A DNA stretch of 64,000 nucleotides from Blastocystis sp. Blastoise (GCA_039096225.1 JBBPEB010000015.1:2096001-2160000), one strand, 5' to 3'. Positions 1 through 20,302 are shown, counted from the first letter of the stretch. Translations and numbers: made by a program. Notes: generated by a model not told the origin, from the sequence alone.

Positions 1-2
1 CA

Positions 3-3000
3 ATAGAATTATTAGATTATGTGATCGATAGAAATTTATTAAAGAAAAAAGGTATATATATAGTATTATGTATGTAGTGTAATAAGTATTATTATTTTTT
101 TTTGCTTTATAAAATAATATATAAAAAATTTATTTACTTGAATGTATATATATTATGTAAATCTAATTATATTATATATATAGAAATTGTATATTTTTAT
201 TTACGAAAAGATTTAATTCATTCTGATATTGAATATAAACAGTTATTATTATCTATATATGATCCGCAAGAAACAGATATATATGCAGCTTATAGAACAT
301 TCTCCAATGATGATTATATATTATTATTAGTATATATATAAGATATACATTATTTTTATTATTATTTTTTTAAATATAAATAATATTTGTTGTTTATAAA
401 TTATATATATATATATTCTAGAATGGAAAGTTAGGAATTATAAATAATCAGATTGATGCATTATTATCGATGGGTGAATTCTTCTTTGAATTAGATAATC
501 AAGAGAGATATGAATATCGTCACTGTTTACCTCTCTTAATCGCGGAAATCATCGATATTGTGAAACATCATGCTTTTCTTAAAGATGCTTTTCTTACAGA
601 AGTATATTATTATTATATTTATTATTATTATATTTATTATTATTATATTTATATTTTATTTTATTATTATTATATTTATTATTATTATATTTATATTTTA
701 TTATATTATTATTAGATTTAGATTTAATTTTATTTATTATTATATTTATTATTATTATATTTATTATTATTATATTTATTATTAGATTTATTATTATTAG
801 CTTTATTATTATTATATTTATTATTATTATATTTATATTTAATTTAATTTTATTATTATTATATTTATATTTTTTTTTATTATTATTATATTTATCATTA
901 AACTTATTATATTTATCATTCAACTTATTATTCTTATCCATTAAAATTATTACACTTATAAATCTATACCCTAGTTATTAAAGCCTATATATAAGCCACA
1001 TACTTCAATGTCTACATTCCAATTAATTCTTCGAAAATGTCATCTTTTATTTCCAAATACTATTGATTTATTTGATAATTTATTTCAATGTTTAATACAA
1101 AATATTTCTCAAGAAAATATTAATTATATAACAAACCAATATATTCGTGAATATTCTTCAATTCAATACAGTAGAACGATGAGTCCCGTGAATAAATTAT
1201 CACAAGGTTTTTATTTATTAAGTGATCAATTGTTCTTATATCCTTATCATTCTATACAAATGAAACATCAAATATTTCAAAGTGTTTTCACAGATTTTAA
1301 TGTATATTATTATTATATTTATTTTTTTTAATTTATTTATTGAACTATTTTTATTCTATATAATATATATATTTAGAACAATATATTAACTGTGATATTT
1401 CCACTTTTATTTCCTTATTTACGTTCTCAACCACCAACGGTTCCCGCGTTTTTAGATACTAAATGGAGTTCTATTTATTAGTATATATATATTAATAATT
1501 ATTCATTGTTATTATTATATAGTGATTTAGAATTATTATTAGATAGCAATTTATATGATGATATTATATATTCAGATAAAGAATATACATTACAATTCAT
1601 TACTTGTCTTTCTATGCTTGAAGTATATTATATTCTATTTTTTTAATTATTTAATTTATATATTTTTATTCTATTATTCTATTTATATATTTTTATTCTA
1701 TTTATTCTATTTATATATTTTTATCGATTATTCTATTTATATCTATTTATTCTATTTATATATATATTATTCTATATATTATATATAAAGGGAGGAGATT
1801 CGTTACATCCTGATAATATTAATAATTTAGATATTCAGAGTTCATTCCCACGGGAAATTATGGATAGTATTAATCGTATTACTTTTAAATGGGGTATATA
1901 TATATATATATATAAATTTCTATATATATGTTTTTAATAGTTATCCACATTATATATATATATATATAATATATAATATTTTTTAGTTCATAAGGCATTT
2001 AATCTCCTTCCTATTACTTCTCTTCTATATATTGTAAAAGAATCATCAAAATTATTAAAGAATATTTTAGAAAGTCGTTCTTTTTATCATATAGAACGAT
2101 ATAATATTATATATAAAGATATTCAATATGATTTCTTCTTTACTCTTCCTTATTATTCTTTATATATACCTTTAACTTCATTTATATCTACACTTGTTAT
2201 GAAATCAATAGTCTATAAGAAAGATCCCCAATTTATGTCTATAATTGATTTATTTAAAGAAAACAAAGAACTATATTATCCTTTATATGAATTTGCATTA
2301 CAATATAAAGTACATTTAATTATTATTATTTTATTTTTATTATTTTAAATATTATTTTAAATATTTTTATTATTTTTTTGATTATATAATAATTATTCTA
2401 TATATAGTCTGTTGAAATCTTAATTTTATCTGATAATTGGCTTTATAATGAAGCAAACAATTTACTTAAAGTATATATACACATATATACATATATATAC
2501 ATATATATACATATAAATAGGTTTATAAATATCGTCAACCTTCGTTAACAAATACATTTTATCTTTCTATATCGTTCTTCTTATCTTTATCTACCTATAT
2601 ACTTGGACCAGATTCTTTATTTTTATCATTATCAGCCAAATTAAACTTATTTCAGCAACTTCATATTAATTCGAATTCTACTCTTTTATATATACGTTAT
2701 AATCTATTTCAATCACGTGACGAACCCTCTAACCAACGTTTGGTTGCTTATTTCATTCGTTCATTACTTGAAATTATAAGTACTACTATTTCTATAAAAA
2801 AAACCAAAAAACAACATGTTGAAGATTATTCTATATATCGTTGCTATCCACAAAATAATACACATGCATTTATTTCTTCTTTATATACGGATATTAATGG
2901 TATATAGAATTGTTTTTATGGTTATTATACTAGTTTTTTATTTCTTATTATAAATTTTATATATATTATTTTTACTATTAATTGCTATGTATTTATTATG

Positions 3001-3946
3001 CTGTTTCTATCTCATTTACATATATTTCTTTAATATACATAATTATACATTTTTAAGAAAATTATATATATATATATATATTTTTTTTTCTAAATATATA
3101 TATATATTATATATATATTATATTCATTCCTTTTTCTTTAGAATATTGTCAGTTTTCTGCTTCTGATATTGATTCTTTGATGCAGTCTATTATAACTATA
3201 AATAGTTCAAATAATCAGATTTCATTTTCGTCATCTTTATATCAGCATATATCTATGATATCACCTTTTTTAGCGAGAATTGCACAAGGTGATTTTATTG
3301 AATATCTAAAAAATAATAATAAGAATCCAAATACATTTACATTTATTTCTTCAGTTAATGATGGATTCTTTGAAGCTACACGTGACTTAACAGTATTAAA
3401 CGGCTTAGAAAGGTCACAAACAGCTCTTCAGTCCTTGTCACGTTCTATTTCGATTGATATCCAAAATAATGATATCACAAAAGAGAATAATAGAATAGAA
3501 GATGATTTCATATATGCTTTAGTATCTACTATATTAACGAGTAATTCAATTACTTCTCTATTAATAGATATGATGAATATACAAATAAATGTATAAATTC
3601 TATTTATTATAATTATATATATATATTTATTGTATTATTAACTAATTATTTTAAATATATATTAAATATATATTCTATTTAGTCCAATGCGCAAACATTA
3701 TTATTTTCTCCATCTTTATATACACAAACTTTACCTTTTTTATTAATATATATAACTGAATTGTCTATATATCCATTCTCTGCTGAAGATATCTTAAAAT
3801 TACCTGAAAATTCTGAATTATGTACACGTTGCTTTATTAATTTAAAACGAAAATGGTCATCATTTAAAGACTTATATATACGATCTAAAGGTATATTATT
3901 ATTTATATTATTATTTATTGTTATTTATTATTGTTATTTATTATTG

Positions 3947-4000
<54 letters not shown>

Positions 4001-4747
4001 ATATATTCATTTATTATATATTTATAGAGAAAAAACAGATAACAAAATCAAATGTTCAATTTGATAATTTATCTAAAATGATGGAAACAAAAATTGTATA
4101 AATTTTATTATTATATATGTATTATTGTATTGATAATTAATTGTTCTATTATTATTATTATTATATATATAGGATTCTTTATGGGGAGATGCATTAGAAG
4201 AATTAAGCGAATCAGATGAAACTTCTCCTGAAACACAATTAAACGTACAAAACACAAATGAATCTCTTTCTATTCCTCAATCTATACATTATATATTTGA
4301 GGATACAACTTGTAGTTATTGTCATAAACCCTTAGATCTACATACTATTCCTTCTTTTCCTCTTTTCTATTTACTGTCTACGTTAGGATATAAAGAACAA
4401 GAACTCATTCCTACAAGTATATATATATATATTTATTTATTTATTTTTTTATTATATATATTTATTTATTTGTTTTTTTTATTATATATATATATTTATT
4501 TATTTTTTTATTATATATATATGTTTTAGTTTTTTTTTATATATTTATTTTTTTTTATTTTTTTTATTAAATATATCAACATATATTATTTATGAATATA
4601 TGAATATATATATATAGATCCAGGTTGTGCTCCTAAAACGAAGACTATATATCCCTTTTATATATATACATGTAATCACCCGATTCATTTTAAATGTTTT
4701 AAACACTTACAAGAACAAAAGAAATCTACATGGTATATATATATATA

Positions 4748-4786
<39 letters not shown>

Positions 4787-7252
4787 ATCTCCCCTATTAT
4801 TATTAATATCTCCCCTATTATTATTAATATCTCCCCTATTATTATTAATATTTCCCTTATTATTCTCTATATAGTCCCTTATGTCGACAGTTTATTTCTC
4901 TCGTTATTCCTTATTTACCTCCTGCATTTTCTATACATAATAAATCTTTAGATATATATACATTTGATTTAAATATGATATTAAAATATCCATCTAGCCT
5001 TAAAGGAAATGAATTCAAAAATTATTTATTTCAAGATGTATATATATATATATATATATATACTATTTTTCATTATTATTATCAAATAAATTTGAATAAT
5101 ATATTTCTAATACTATTAATAATTAATAAAATTATTATTATTAATAATATTATTATTATTATTATATATAGGAGATTATAACATATTTACATATAAATGC
5201 AGAATTGATTACAACAACATTACAGTTCTTCTATAGTTATGGACTTTCTACATTATATTCATTATATATATCTTTCCCTTATACAATATTAACTATTGCT
5301 TATACTGATAAATATAATCAAAATTTAGATACTTATAAAAATTTATTATTTTTCTTTTTATTTTCTATTTCTCAATCTTTAATTAAGAATTCGATGTTTT
5401 CAGCTTTTAACTTAACATTTTTATATGATTCTATTACTAGTTATATAAAGAATCCATTTTCATTATCTTCGGATAATCAAGATTCGATGACCTTATTTTA
5501 TCTTTTTCTTCTTTCTAAAGATATAAATAAAGTCCGATATGCATTTACTTCTTTTATATATTATCGATTATTACGTTGTATGTTATATCCTCAAGATTAT
5601 TGTATTGGAAATTATTTATATTCTTCAGATTCACAAGATATTTATCAACCAAGTATTCAAGAACTATCCTTATTTGATCAATTAGAGAAGAAAATATATG
5701 GAAAATCAAGTGAGAATAATATTGCTTATAAAGTAGTATATAATGCATTATGTGGATTATTAAGAATATGTAATATTTATCTTGATTTATTAATAAATTC
5801 TTCAAATATATATACTAAAGAATGGGATAGTAGTAATATATTTCAAATGTTTGATAGAATATCCTTACAATCAAATTCATTTTCTTATTTTATTGAACAA
5901 TATGAAACATTTGTTCTTACTCAACAAAATATTAAATCTACTATCTATTCTATATTATCAGAATATCCTAAACAACCATTTAGTTTCATTCAATTAAATC
6001 CAAATTCATTATATAATGATCATAATACTAATTTATTATATATACCTAATTGTTCAAAATCTTTGTCAAGTGTTTTATCCTATAGTAGTTCTAGTAGAAG
6101 TCGTATATATAGTGATTATAATTCAAAATATCCTCCTTTATCTATTTCTCAACTCCCTGCTTCTTCTTCTTCTAGACGTACATCTACTTCTATTTCTATA
6201 TATGATTCAGAAGAAGATAAAAAGAGTTTCTCTATATGTGATAATTATAATATAAAAAAATGTTCTTATATAAATAGAATGACTGGAGAACTTGACATTA
6301 ATTCTTATGTTAATCCAAATCATTATATTACTAGTTTATTTTTACATATAGAAACTTCTAGAATGAATTTATATTATAATATATATAAATATATGGGATT
6401 TGTAGGACTTTTTAAATTACCGTCATTATTTGTAGAATTAGTACAATATTTCTCACAATGTGTATGGTTTTATTATTTTTATTATTATTTGTTTTAATTA
6501 TTTTTTTTAATTCTATTATTATTTTATTGTTTTAATTTTTATTTTTTTATTTTATTATTATTTTTATTATTATTTTTAATTCTATTATTTTTTTATTATT
6601 TTTTTAATTTTTATTATTTTTTTATTATTTTTTTTTATTTTTTTATTATTTTTTTATTATTTTTCTTATTTTATTTTTTATATTATTTATATTATATTCT
6701 ATATATTTTATTGTTATTATTATATAGGTTTGTGTAGAATGTCATCATTATCCTGAAGTACCAGTAATATGTTTGATATGTGGTCGTGTATTATGTTATA
6801 AATCGAAATGTTGTGTCAGTAATAATGAAACAGAAGATGTGTGTCATGCGAAATATATACATAAAGGTCATACTATTTATTTACATCCTCAATATCTAAC
6901 CGTATATATATAATTATTATTATTTTATATTATTATTATTATTATTACTTTATATTATTATTATTATTATTATTATTTTATATTATTATTATATATAAAG
7001 GTATTATTGTATTCTCCTGATAAAAAAGTTTATGAGTTACCTTTCCCTTATATATATAATAAAAATACAGTATATATATATATATATATATTATTATTAT
7101 TATTATTATTATATATATTATTATTATCATTTTATATATTTTTATTATTATTATAAATTTAGATAACATCAACAAATACACTACAATTAAATACTTCATT
7201 ATGGATTAATATTATTAAAAGAATATACACATTTGCTATGTCATCTACATAA
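3..7252 (+). CDS. UBR-family N-recognin E3 ubiquitin ligase, C-terminal part (5' end outside window)
   Basis: Many exons splice into one frame from the window edge to a TAA at 7250-7252. A RING-type zinc site is visible: CSYCHK near 4311, CNHPIHFKCF near 4675-4705 and CPLCR near 4875 after an intron. The C-terminus has the UBR-family cap: a LPSLFVELVQYF stretch before 6470, then CVECHHYPEVPVICLICG near 6728-6785 with further Cys/His residues and a VLLYSPD strand near 7002. This RING plus C-terminal zinc cap is the hallmark of UBR1/UBR2/UBR3-type ligases, which polyubiquitinate proteins with destabilising N-termini. The N-terminal UBR box, which would prove N-degron binding, lies outside the window. 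The region between RING and cap (5180-6480) is one long low-complexity exon rich in Ser, Tyr and Asn. UBR1 and UBR3 subfamilies cannot be separated from this part. Confidence 0.82.
595..974 (+). repeat. (TAT/TTA)n simple repeat forming a UBR-gene intron
   Basis: The stretch between exons ending near 600 and starting near 975 is built from TTATTATTA/TATTTA units. It begins GTATAT at the end of the upstream exon and ends CCCTAG before the next exon, so it is read as intron 3 of the fragment. Confidence 0.7.
4740..4865 (+). repeat. 21-bp tandem repeat inside a UBR-gene intron
   Basis: After a (TTA)n run, a 21-bp unit containing ATCTCCCCTATTATTATTA occurs about four times, the last copy with ATTTCCC. 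It lies in the intron that separates the two halves of the RING domain. Confidence 0.7.
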
Positions 7253-8257
7253 TTCTCTTTTTTATTATTCTATAATATATCAATTTTATATTTTCAACTT
7301 TTTCTATTATTCACTAGTTTCCATTATTATTTTTTTTGTAGCAAGTCAATAAATATATATTTACATATATATTATTCATTTTTTTCTTTTCTTTTCTTTT
7401 CATCATTTTCAAGGGTTTTATAATTAGTTTTTTTTTCTCTTTTAAAATCTTTTGTTTTTACTTATTTTTTCCTCTTCTATTATCATAATAAATTTAATTA
7501 TTCATTTAAATATCTTTCCTTTTTATGTATTTTTCTTATATATATATAAATATTACATAAAGTTTCACAAAAGTCTGTTATTCTATTTTTGTTTGCATAT
7601 GGCTATAAATTTTCATTCCATCAAATACTTTTTGCATTCTCAGTATATTCTAATTACACCTTTCGATCTAACTACAGTATTATTAAGAGCAGTAAAAAAT
7701 AATATTGACAAATTCCATTATTCCATTTAAATACACGATAAATAATACATACATTCAATTTCTCAGTTATTCGCCTCATTCATATTTGGAAGACCCACTT
7801 TGATAAAGAATAACTAAAACTATCACAATAATTCTTGTCAACCTGATGGCATTTCATAACGGTTTATGATTCGCAGGTACCTCATCATAAATTCGTTTTT
7901 ATAAACAGCATTATAAACAAGATACAAAGGATTTAATTAAAATAGAAACCATAAACATTTTCTTACTGACTCTTTTCCTTTTTGACGGAAATTATAGGCT
8001 ATTTTACTCTTATCCTCCAATCAATTTGCTTAAAAGAGAAAAAAAAATAATGAAATGAAAAAATTTATTCTTTGATGAAAAGCTAGTATTTTATAAAATG
8101 AAGATATTAAGAATTATTTTTCAACGTATACATTCTCAAATAATCACGAGAATTTTTCTCTATTAAAAGGAGCCATTGAAACACAAGATTCCACAATACT
8201 CGAAAATTAGATTTTAGTCTTTCAATGTTTGCAAAAGAAATTTGATTGTTATCCATA
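7253..8257. other. Intergenic, no gene recognised
   Basis: About 1 kb between the UBR stop codon and the next ATG. The first half is T-rich low-complexity sequence; the part from about 7740 is less repetitive and could hold the promoter of the downstream gene. The only long reading frame (7452-7730) is a run of Ile, Leu, Phe and Tyr codons typical of AT-rich non-coding DNA. No tRNA-like B box was seen. Confidence 0.6.
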
Positions 8258-9934
8258 ATGGATTTAAAGAAAACGGTTCTTGATATTGGAAATATTTCTT
8301 TCTTGAAGAATTATATGAATTTATATGAATTCATGATAAACGAAGAGATTAAAAATCTGAAACGCCTGAATATGTTAGGTAATTATCTGAATGATTTATT
8401 CAAAGTACTTGGTGGTGTAGATAATACAAATTCAGTTGAGAAAAATATGAATCAGTTATTTATGTCATTATTATGTAGCAAGCAAGATATATTTTGTAAT
8501 ATGAATCTTTTAGAGAATGAAAGAATAGATGATGATTCCGATATAGACTATATTTGCTTTACAAATGATGGTCCTTTTTTTCCTATTTCAAAGGAGATTT
8601 TAGATTCGATACAGGGTTCTTATATCGATGAATGTTGTGCTGAAGATCGTAGAACTGAGGATGGAATAATATTCCTTGATTATTGTGGAAATGATGCACT
8701 TACATATTTATTAATAGATAATTTAAATGGTAAAGAAATTGATGTAGATAGTTTGTCTTATAAGCAGCAAATAGAATTATTATATTTATTTGAATTTTGT
8801 GAGATTCCTATTCCTCAAGAACTCTTTTTAATTCGTGAACGACGAGATACTAAAAAGAAGAAGTATAAAGAAGGAGATGAAGTAGAATTGATTATTAATA
8901 GAAATAAGAATACTATGATTAAAGATTATTTGATAAAGAATGAATTATGGAATGAATATGTAATGAGTTATGATAATGGATTTGTAGATTATAATCATAT
9001 AGAAGATAGTTTATATATAAATAAGAATTATGAATATATTGATTATATTACTCAATATATAAATAATGGAACTATAGATATAAAAGATGAAGATTATTAT
9101 CAAATAGATATAATAAAAGTAGAGAATGAGATGAATGAATTATTTGGTGATAAAGGAAAAGAAGAAATAAGAATGATAATGATTCAAAGAAGTTTTAAAG
9201 GATCTTATATTTTGAATATAGACTATAATATTCCTTTAGTGAATTGGTTTGGTAATGAAAAGAAATGGAAGTTATTATATAGGTAGGATTTTTTTATATA
9301 CTATTAATATATAATACATAGAGCAAGTGAACATAATTATTCTTCTAAAGAATTCCATAAATATTGTGATAATCAAGGAGAAACAGTAACTATTATAAAG
9401 CATATAGGTCATAATAATAGAATTAATATATTTGGAGGATATACAAATCAAAGTTGGGAAACTATAAATAGTCATTGTATATATAGATATTGTTGTTTAG
9501 AACATTTATTATTTTTATTATTTTTAGTTTATTCATTTTAGTATTTTTTTTTAATTTTTATATATTATTTATTATATATTATGGTTTATTATAAACTAAT
9601 ATATAATATATATAATATAGGTTGGAAGCCTTATTCAAAAGAATTCTTATTTACATTAAGTAATGAACATGATATTCCTCCTACTAAATATGATTATATT
9701 GATAATAATAAAGATTATGGTATATATTGTAATATTCAATATGGTCCTACATTTATGGGAAATGATCTTCTTCTATATGATGAATGTCATACAATACCCT
9801 CTAGTTCTTGTAATATTCATTATTCAAGTGTTTTAAATACACCTCAAAAGAATTCTTTATTTGTGAATACAAATAATTCAGAAACGAAAAATCATTTTAA
9901 AGTGGATGATTATGAAGTCTGGAAAAGAATATAA
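8258..9934 (+). CDS. BTB/T1 (KCTD-like) and TLDc domain protein
   Basis: Three exons (8258-9282, 9322-9476, 9621-9934) give about 497 residues; the introns are 39 and 144 bp. The N-terminal third has a KCTD-like T1/BTB pattern: FTNDGPFFPISKEIL, then GSYIDECC, then RTEDGIIFLDYCG. The C-terminal part is a TLDc domain spread over all three exons: WKLLYRASEHNYSSKEFHKY, CDNQGETVTII, NIFGGYTNQSW, FLFTLSN, IPPTKYDY, YCNIQYGPTFMGNDL and a closing NHFKVDDYEVWKRI. TLDc proteins are linked to oxidative stress protection and V-ATPase regulation; BTB-TLDc pairs are common in protists and largely uncharacterised. The ATG at 8258 follows an in-frame TTG and is the first Met. It is convergent with VPS34. Confidence 0.85.
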
Positions 9935-10273
9935 TTTATATATATATTTATTTTTCATCTTGTATTTTGTAAATATATTTATAATATTTTTATTATTATT
10001 ATTATGTTTTATATAAACAATATTTACATGACTCTATAAGTTATTTATGTTGTTCTATGGGTCAATACTCTATTATCATATATTGTTTTAAGATCTAAAA
10101 CTCTCTTTTAAGAATATTATTTAAAAAGATAAAGAGAATCAGTTGTATTCTATTAATTTAATAAAATAAGCAAATATATATTTGCTTAATTAATAAAACG
10201 ATAATAATATTAAAAACTAAATTATTTGTATAAAATTATAATATTACAATTATATAAATATATATAATGATAT
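9935..10273. other. Intergenic between convergent genes
   Basis: About 340 bp shared by the 3' ends of the BTB-TLDc gene (+) and VPS34 (-). Only AT-rich sequence with several AATAAA-like words is seen; it probably carries both polyadenylation regions. Confidence 0.5.
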
Positions 10274-15430
<5,157 letters not shown>

Positions 15431-15855
15431 TTTCTCATCATATCATATTAGCCGATTGTCCCGCGGGATTTAATGATTTTCTGCAACAATTCATTATTAG
15501 AAATGTTTTTATATCATTTCCTTAATTTATGTAAGTGTATTTGAATGATCTAAATATTCACCTAATGAATGAATGATTATGGTGATTGAAGAGAGATAAT
15601 AAAATTTAAATAGGTTTATACAATTTTGATTCTTCGTCAATTATACAAAAAAATATTTTTCTGTGTAGAGAATGAACTTGAGAACATTAGATAATGAATA
15701 AGTTTTTTTTTAAATAATTTTGCAAACATTTCGGTCGGATAATCAAGATAAATCTTTTTTTTATTACTAACACATATACCTAAGTTATAATAAACGTTTT
15801 TGTTTTTAAAAATATCCTATAAGTATTTATTATTAAAAAAATATATAATCAAAGC
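15431..15855. other. Divergent intergenic region VPS34 / HAD phosphatase
   Basis: Sequence between the VPS34 5' end (-) and the HAD gene ATG (+). It may contain the first VPS34 exon or 5' UTR, because the VPS34 frame is open up to about 15430 without a Met. One perfect CCCGCGGG lies at 15460-15467. No other feature was recognised. Confidence 0.45.
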
Positions 15856-16907
15856 ATGTTTACTAGAAGATTCTTGTCAACGATGAAAAGAGATATTGCT
15901 ATTTTATGGGATTTAGATGGAACTCTTATGGATACCGAAACTATAGGTGTAGATATCACAAAGAAGATCCTTGAGCAACTAAGACCTGGTGCTTCTGTCA
16001 TGGAAGAATCCTTTGTTATGAGCTTTTTAAGTATTCCTGCTCCTCGTCGATTCGAAATCATCAGTAAACATCAGCAAGTTGAGGACCTTATTACTCCTGA
16101 AGACTTTTCTAATCGTTATTTAGACATGATGATTCCCGCTTCAGCTACGGCTCCTCTTCTTCCAGGATCTATGAGAATCCTCAAATACTTTCATGATAAT
16201 AAAATTAAACAAGCCGTAGCTACTTCATCAAGAAGAGTTCTGCTCGAAATTAAACAACAAAATAATCCAGTATATTTTTTATCCTATTTTATTATTTATT
16301 TATGAGATTTTAAATATATTATGTTATTATAAATTTATTTAGGATTTATTTCAATATTTTGATGCTGTTATTTCAGGTCATGATAAAGAAATTCAACATC
16401 GTATATATATAAGTTTTTAAATGATATATTATTATTATTTATATATATTTATAAGTTTTTAAATTATATATATTTATATTATTTTATTTTTTAATATGAT
16501 TATAAATATATATAATTATAAATATATAGCAAAGCCATCTCCTGATATATTTCTACATACAGCTTCAGTATTACAAGTAGATCCTAAGAATTGTATAGTT
16601 TTTGAAGATTCTATAAATGGAATTAAAGCGGGTCTTGCTGCTGGTATATATATAATGATTATATATATCGTTTGTTTATAATATATTATTATATATTACA
16701 TTTTTTATCATATCATATTTTAGTATAGTATATAATTTATAGTATATATTACCAATTTAATTAATTATTTTTATCTTAAATAATAGGAATGAAAGTAGTA
16801 GCAATACCCAGTAAGCCGATTCCAAAAGAAAACCTTAAAGGTTGTTGTCAAGTATTAAATACATTAAATGACTTTGATGGAACTATGTTTGATCTTCCTC
16901 CTATGTA
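15856..16907 (+). CDS. HAD-superfamily phosphatase, HDHD1/pseudouridine-5'-phosphatase-like
   Basis: Four exons (15856-16269, 16343-16400, 16530-16643, about 16786-16907) give about 235 residues. Motif I is LWDLDGTLMDTE (catalytic Asp-x-Asp), motif II AVATSSRR, the loop lysine region KPSPDIFLHTA, and motif IV CIVFEDSINGIKAGLAAGM. The end TLNDFDGTMFDLPPM resembles the conserved C-terminus of the HDHD1/GPP group. Such enzymes dephosphorylate small phosphometabolites; the true substrate cannot be read from sequence. The first ten residues (MFTRRFLSTM) are basic and hydrophobic and could be a weak mitochondrial presequence, or translation may start at the second Met (15883). It is divergent from VPS34. 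Confidence 0.85.
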
Positions 16908-17467
16908 ATGTACAATTCTTTAATCATCAAATATAAGCATTCCAAAGAAAACACACATAATTCTGTCTTTTTTTGATAGTTTGATATTTTTTAAACCTAA
17001 AACAGAATCATCGTTGTGATAATCTGATCTTTCTTTGCTGATATCAACTACATATAAAAAGATGAACACAACGACTTATTTTCAAACTAATGAACGAGTA
17101 TATTTAAATTTCTATTCTTCTCTTAACTCTATGCACAACTGTATCTTCATAAACTACTCTAAACCGTAGGACTATTCAACTCATATATTAACTCATGAAA
17201 CAAATAAATAAAATGAAATCTATAAATGACCAAAACAATGAAAACTTCTGTTCTTCAAAAAAGATTATTGAAACAACTCTTTTTTTTTTGAGCCAATCAA
17301 TCTTATCAATCTCAAAATGAACAAATAAGATCACTGAATTCTCGAATTTTAACTACTTTTTATTGGATATTTTCTCCCCTAAGAAAGAGACGGTTTTATT
17401 GACTTCATTATTATTATTCCTATTTTTTAATTATAAAAATAAAATTTAAAAATTAAACTCAAATATC
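16908..17467. other. Intergenic, nothing recognised
   Basis: About 560 bp between the HAD gene stop and the ATG of the PEP-utilising enzyme. The sequence is non-repetitive AT-rich DNA without reading frames or RNA-like structures that I can support; it probably contains the downstream promoter. Confidence 0.5.
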
Positions 17468-18574
17468 ATGAATTATCTTATTAATGTATGTTTTTATGGA
17501 TTGATATATCAGTTCTAGCGTATATAGATTGAAAATACTGTTGGTGAACCTTCTGTCAACGAATTAGGTGGTAAGGGTGCTTCACTAGTGAAGTTAGCAC
17601 AAGGAGGTTTTCCTGTACCAGAAGGATTTATAATCACAACAGATGGTTATCGTGCTTTCGTGAATAAGCTACATTTAAATGAAAAGTATGCTACTCTTCA
17701 TGAGAAAGTTGATTTCACTCTTGAGGATGCAGAGTCAATAAGTAATGAGATTAAAGATTTATTCTCTATAAGTCCTTTTCCTGAGGAATATGCCAATGAA
17801 ATGCAAGAATTTATTCAGAAATTAAGAGATAATGCTCTTTTTGATATCAACCTTGTAGCTATTCGTTCTTCTGCGACAACAGAAGATTTAGGTGATGCTT
17901 CTTTTGCTGGTATGCATGATACAATATTGAATGTGCCTATAAATAAAGAAGATATTGAGAAAGCTGTCATACAATGTTGGGCGTCTCTTTATACTCCTCG
18001 AGCTATTTTATATCGATATGAAAAGAAATTTCCTATAATAGATACTTCAATAGCAGTCGTAGTTCAGAGAATGATTCCTTCTGAGAAATCAGGAGTTATC
18101 TTTTCTTGTGATCCTCAAACGAGTTCTCGAGAACATATTTCTTTAGATGGAGTAATAGGATTAGGAGAAGCCTTAGTAAGTGGAATGGTAAGTACAGATC
18201 ATTGGTCTATACGTAAACATTATCCTGTTGCTAAAGATACAACAGAATTGAGAATTGTTGAGAGTACAATAAATACACAAGAATTTGCATTATTTACAAA
18301 GAAGGAAGGAGGTACTGAAAAGAGGGAATTGGGTGAAGAAGGAAAGAAAGCTTGTTTCACTGAAGAAGAAGTATGTTTATTTTATTATATGATTCTGGCA
18401 TTATTATTATACTATTCTTTATATAGATATATAAAATAAGTCAGTATGCTGTAGATATAGAAAAATATTATCAAAAACCTATGGATATGGAATTTTGTAT
18501 CTATAAAGATAAGATGTATATTGTTCAAGCAAGACCTATTACTACACTTATTGAATTACCTCCAGGTAATTTTA

Positions 18575-18608
<34 letters not shown>

Positions 18609-18998
18609 TTTATTTTATATTTTTATTTTTATTTAATAGACTATTTATGATTCATAACATATATATAAATACTTTAATATCATTAATAAATATATAAATT
18701 CTATTAATATCCTATTATTCTTATTATTATAGAGATGGATCCGTTAAGTCCTTTATTTGATTCTAAATTCAGATGTTGTGCTAGTTTTAATTATATTCAA
18801 ATGCTTGTAGATCCTATTGATTATTTAAGTTTTTCTTTAAATAATCATTCAGATGTGAATAGTTATTATTATAATAAATATATTGGTGGATACCCATATA
18901 CAGATATGTCACCTTTATTAAAGAGTTCTTCATGGAGAAATGGAATGATAGCTACTTATCAAAATATGTTCGATAAAGAAATAGGAAATGTATATAGA

Positions 18999-19029
<31 letters not shown>

Positions 19030-19049
19030 TTATATTATTATATATTATA

Positions 19050-19089
<40 letters not shown>

Positions 19090-19781
19090 TATTATTATTA
19101 TTATTAAACTATTAGTTATACTTTTCTTTTGACAATCATTTCTATTCTTATCTTAGTTTATCTATTTATATATTCTATGTAGTCAATTCAAGAATGGTAT
19201 ACAAGTGATTTTGCATATTATGAAGATACTGTATCTAATGTTGCTTTCAATGCATATATGAAAACTATATACCCTGATTTCTTTAAAATACTCTTTAAAT
19301 ATTACCTATTTGGTTATAATGGTGATAAAATAGAAAAAGAAGCTTTTGATCGTTTCAATCAAGTGATGAATATGTTTAATGACTATATAGATCGTGAAGA
19401 AAAAGGAGAAAAACCATTAACTTTAAAAGAAATCTATGATATTCCTTTTAATTCTATTTACATTCTTCACAATTTAGCTCCTTTCTTTATGATCTTTTCT
19501 TTATGTGAAAATAAGGTTAAGAACATATTAACAAAGAATAAAATGGATATATCTTTAGAAGAGAAGATGTGTGGAGGAAGAAAAGAAAATCTTGCTAGTC
19601 AAATGGATTATCAAATATCTCAATTACATTTATTAATGCTTCGATGTAATGAAGATGATAAGAAGTTTATCGAACATATTCAAGTATATATATGATTATT
19701 ATTATTATATTTATTTTTATTATTATTATTATTATTATTGTATTTGTTTTTATTATTATTTTATTAATATTATTATTATTA

Positions 19782-19821
<40 letters not shown>

Positions 19822-20302
19822 GAATTTATTTGTTGAAGATGATATGGATGAAGATGAAGGTGAATTGAAATCTTATATAGCATCATTAAAAGAAAGTACA
19901 TATAAAAGTCATCAAGACTTTTATACTCAATATATGGCATTCATGAAAGTATTTGGAAGAAGAGGACCAGGTGAAATTGCTATTATTAAACCAAGGTATT
20001 TTTATTATATAATTATTTATATAATTCTAATAATATTTTTTTAAATATTAAAATCAAATACCTATATTATTATTATATATTCATTAATGTTATTTTATAT
20101 TTCTATTTATATATATTATAGATATGAAAATAAGCCATCAATTCTTCTGAAGACAGTATTAAATACCTCTTTTGAAGGTGTAGAACATCGATCTCCAGAA
20201 GCTCTAGAACAAGAAGCAGATCGTGTTGTTGAAGAAGTATATATAATTAGTTATTTATTATTATTATTATTATTATTATATTTAATATTATATTTAATAT
20301 TA

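Noticed and set aside
7452-7730. 92-codon open frame
   Set aside because: Composition is Ile/Leu/Phe/Tyr typical of AT-rich DNA, no domain, and it lies in an intergenic T-rich stretch.
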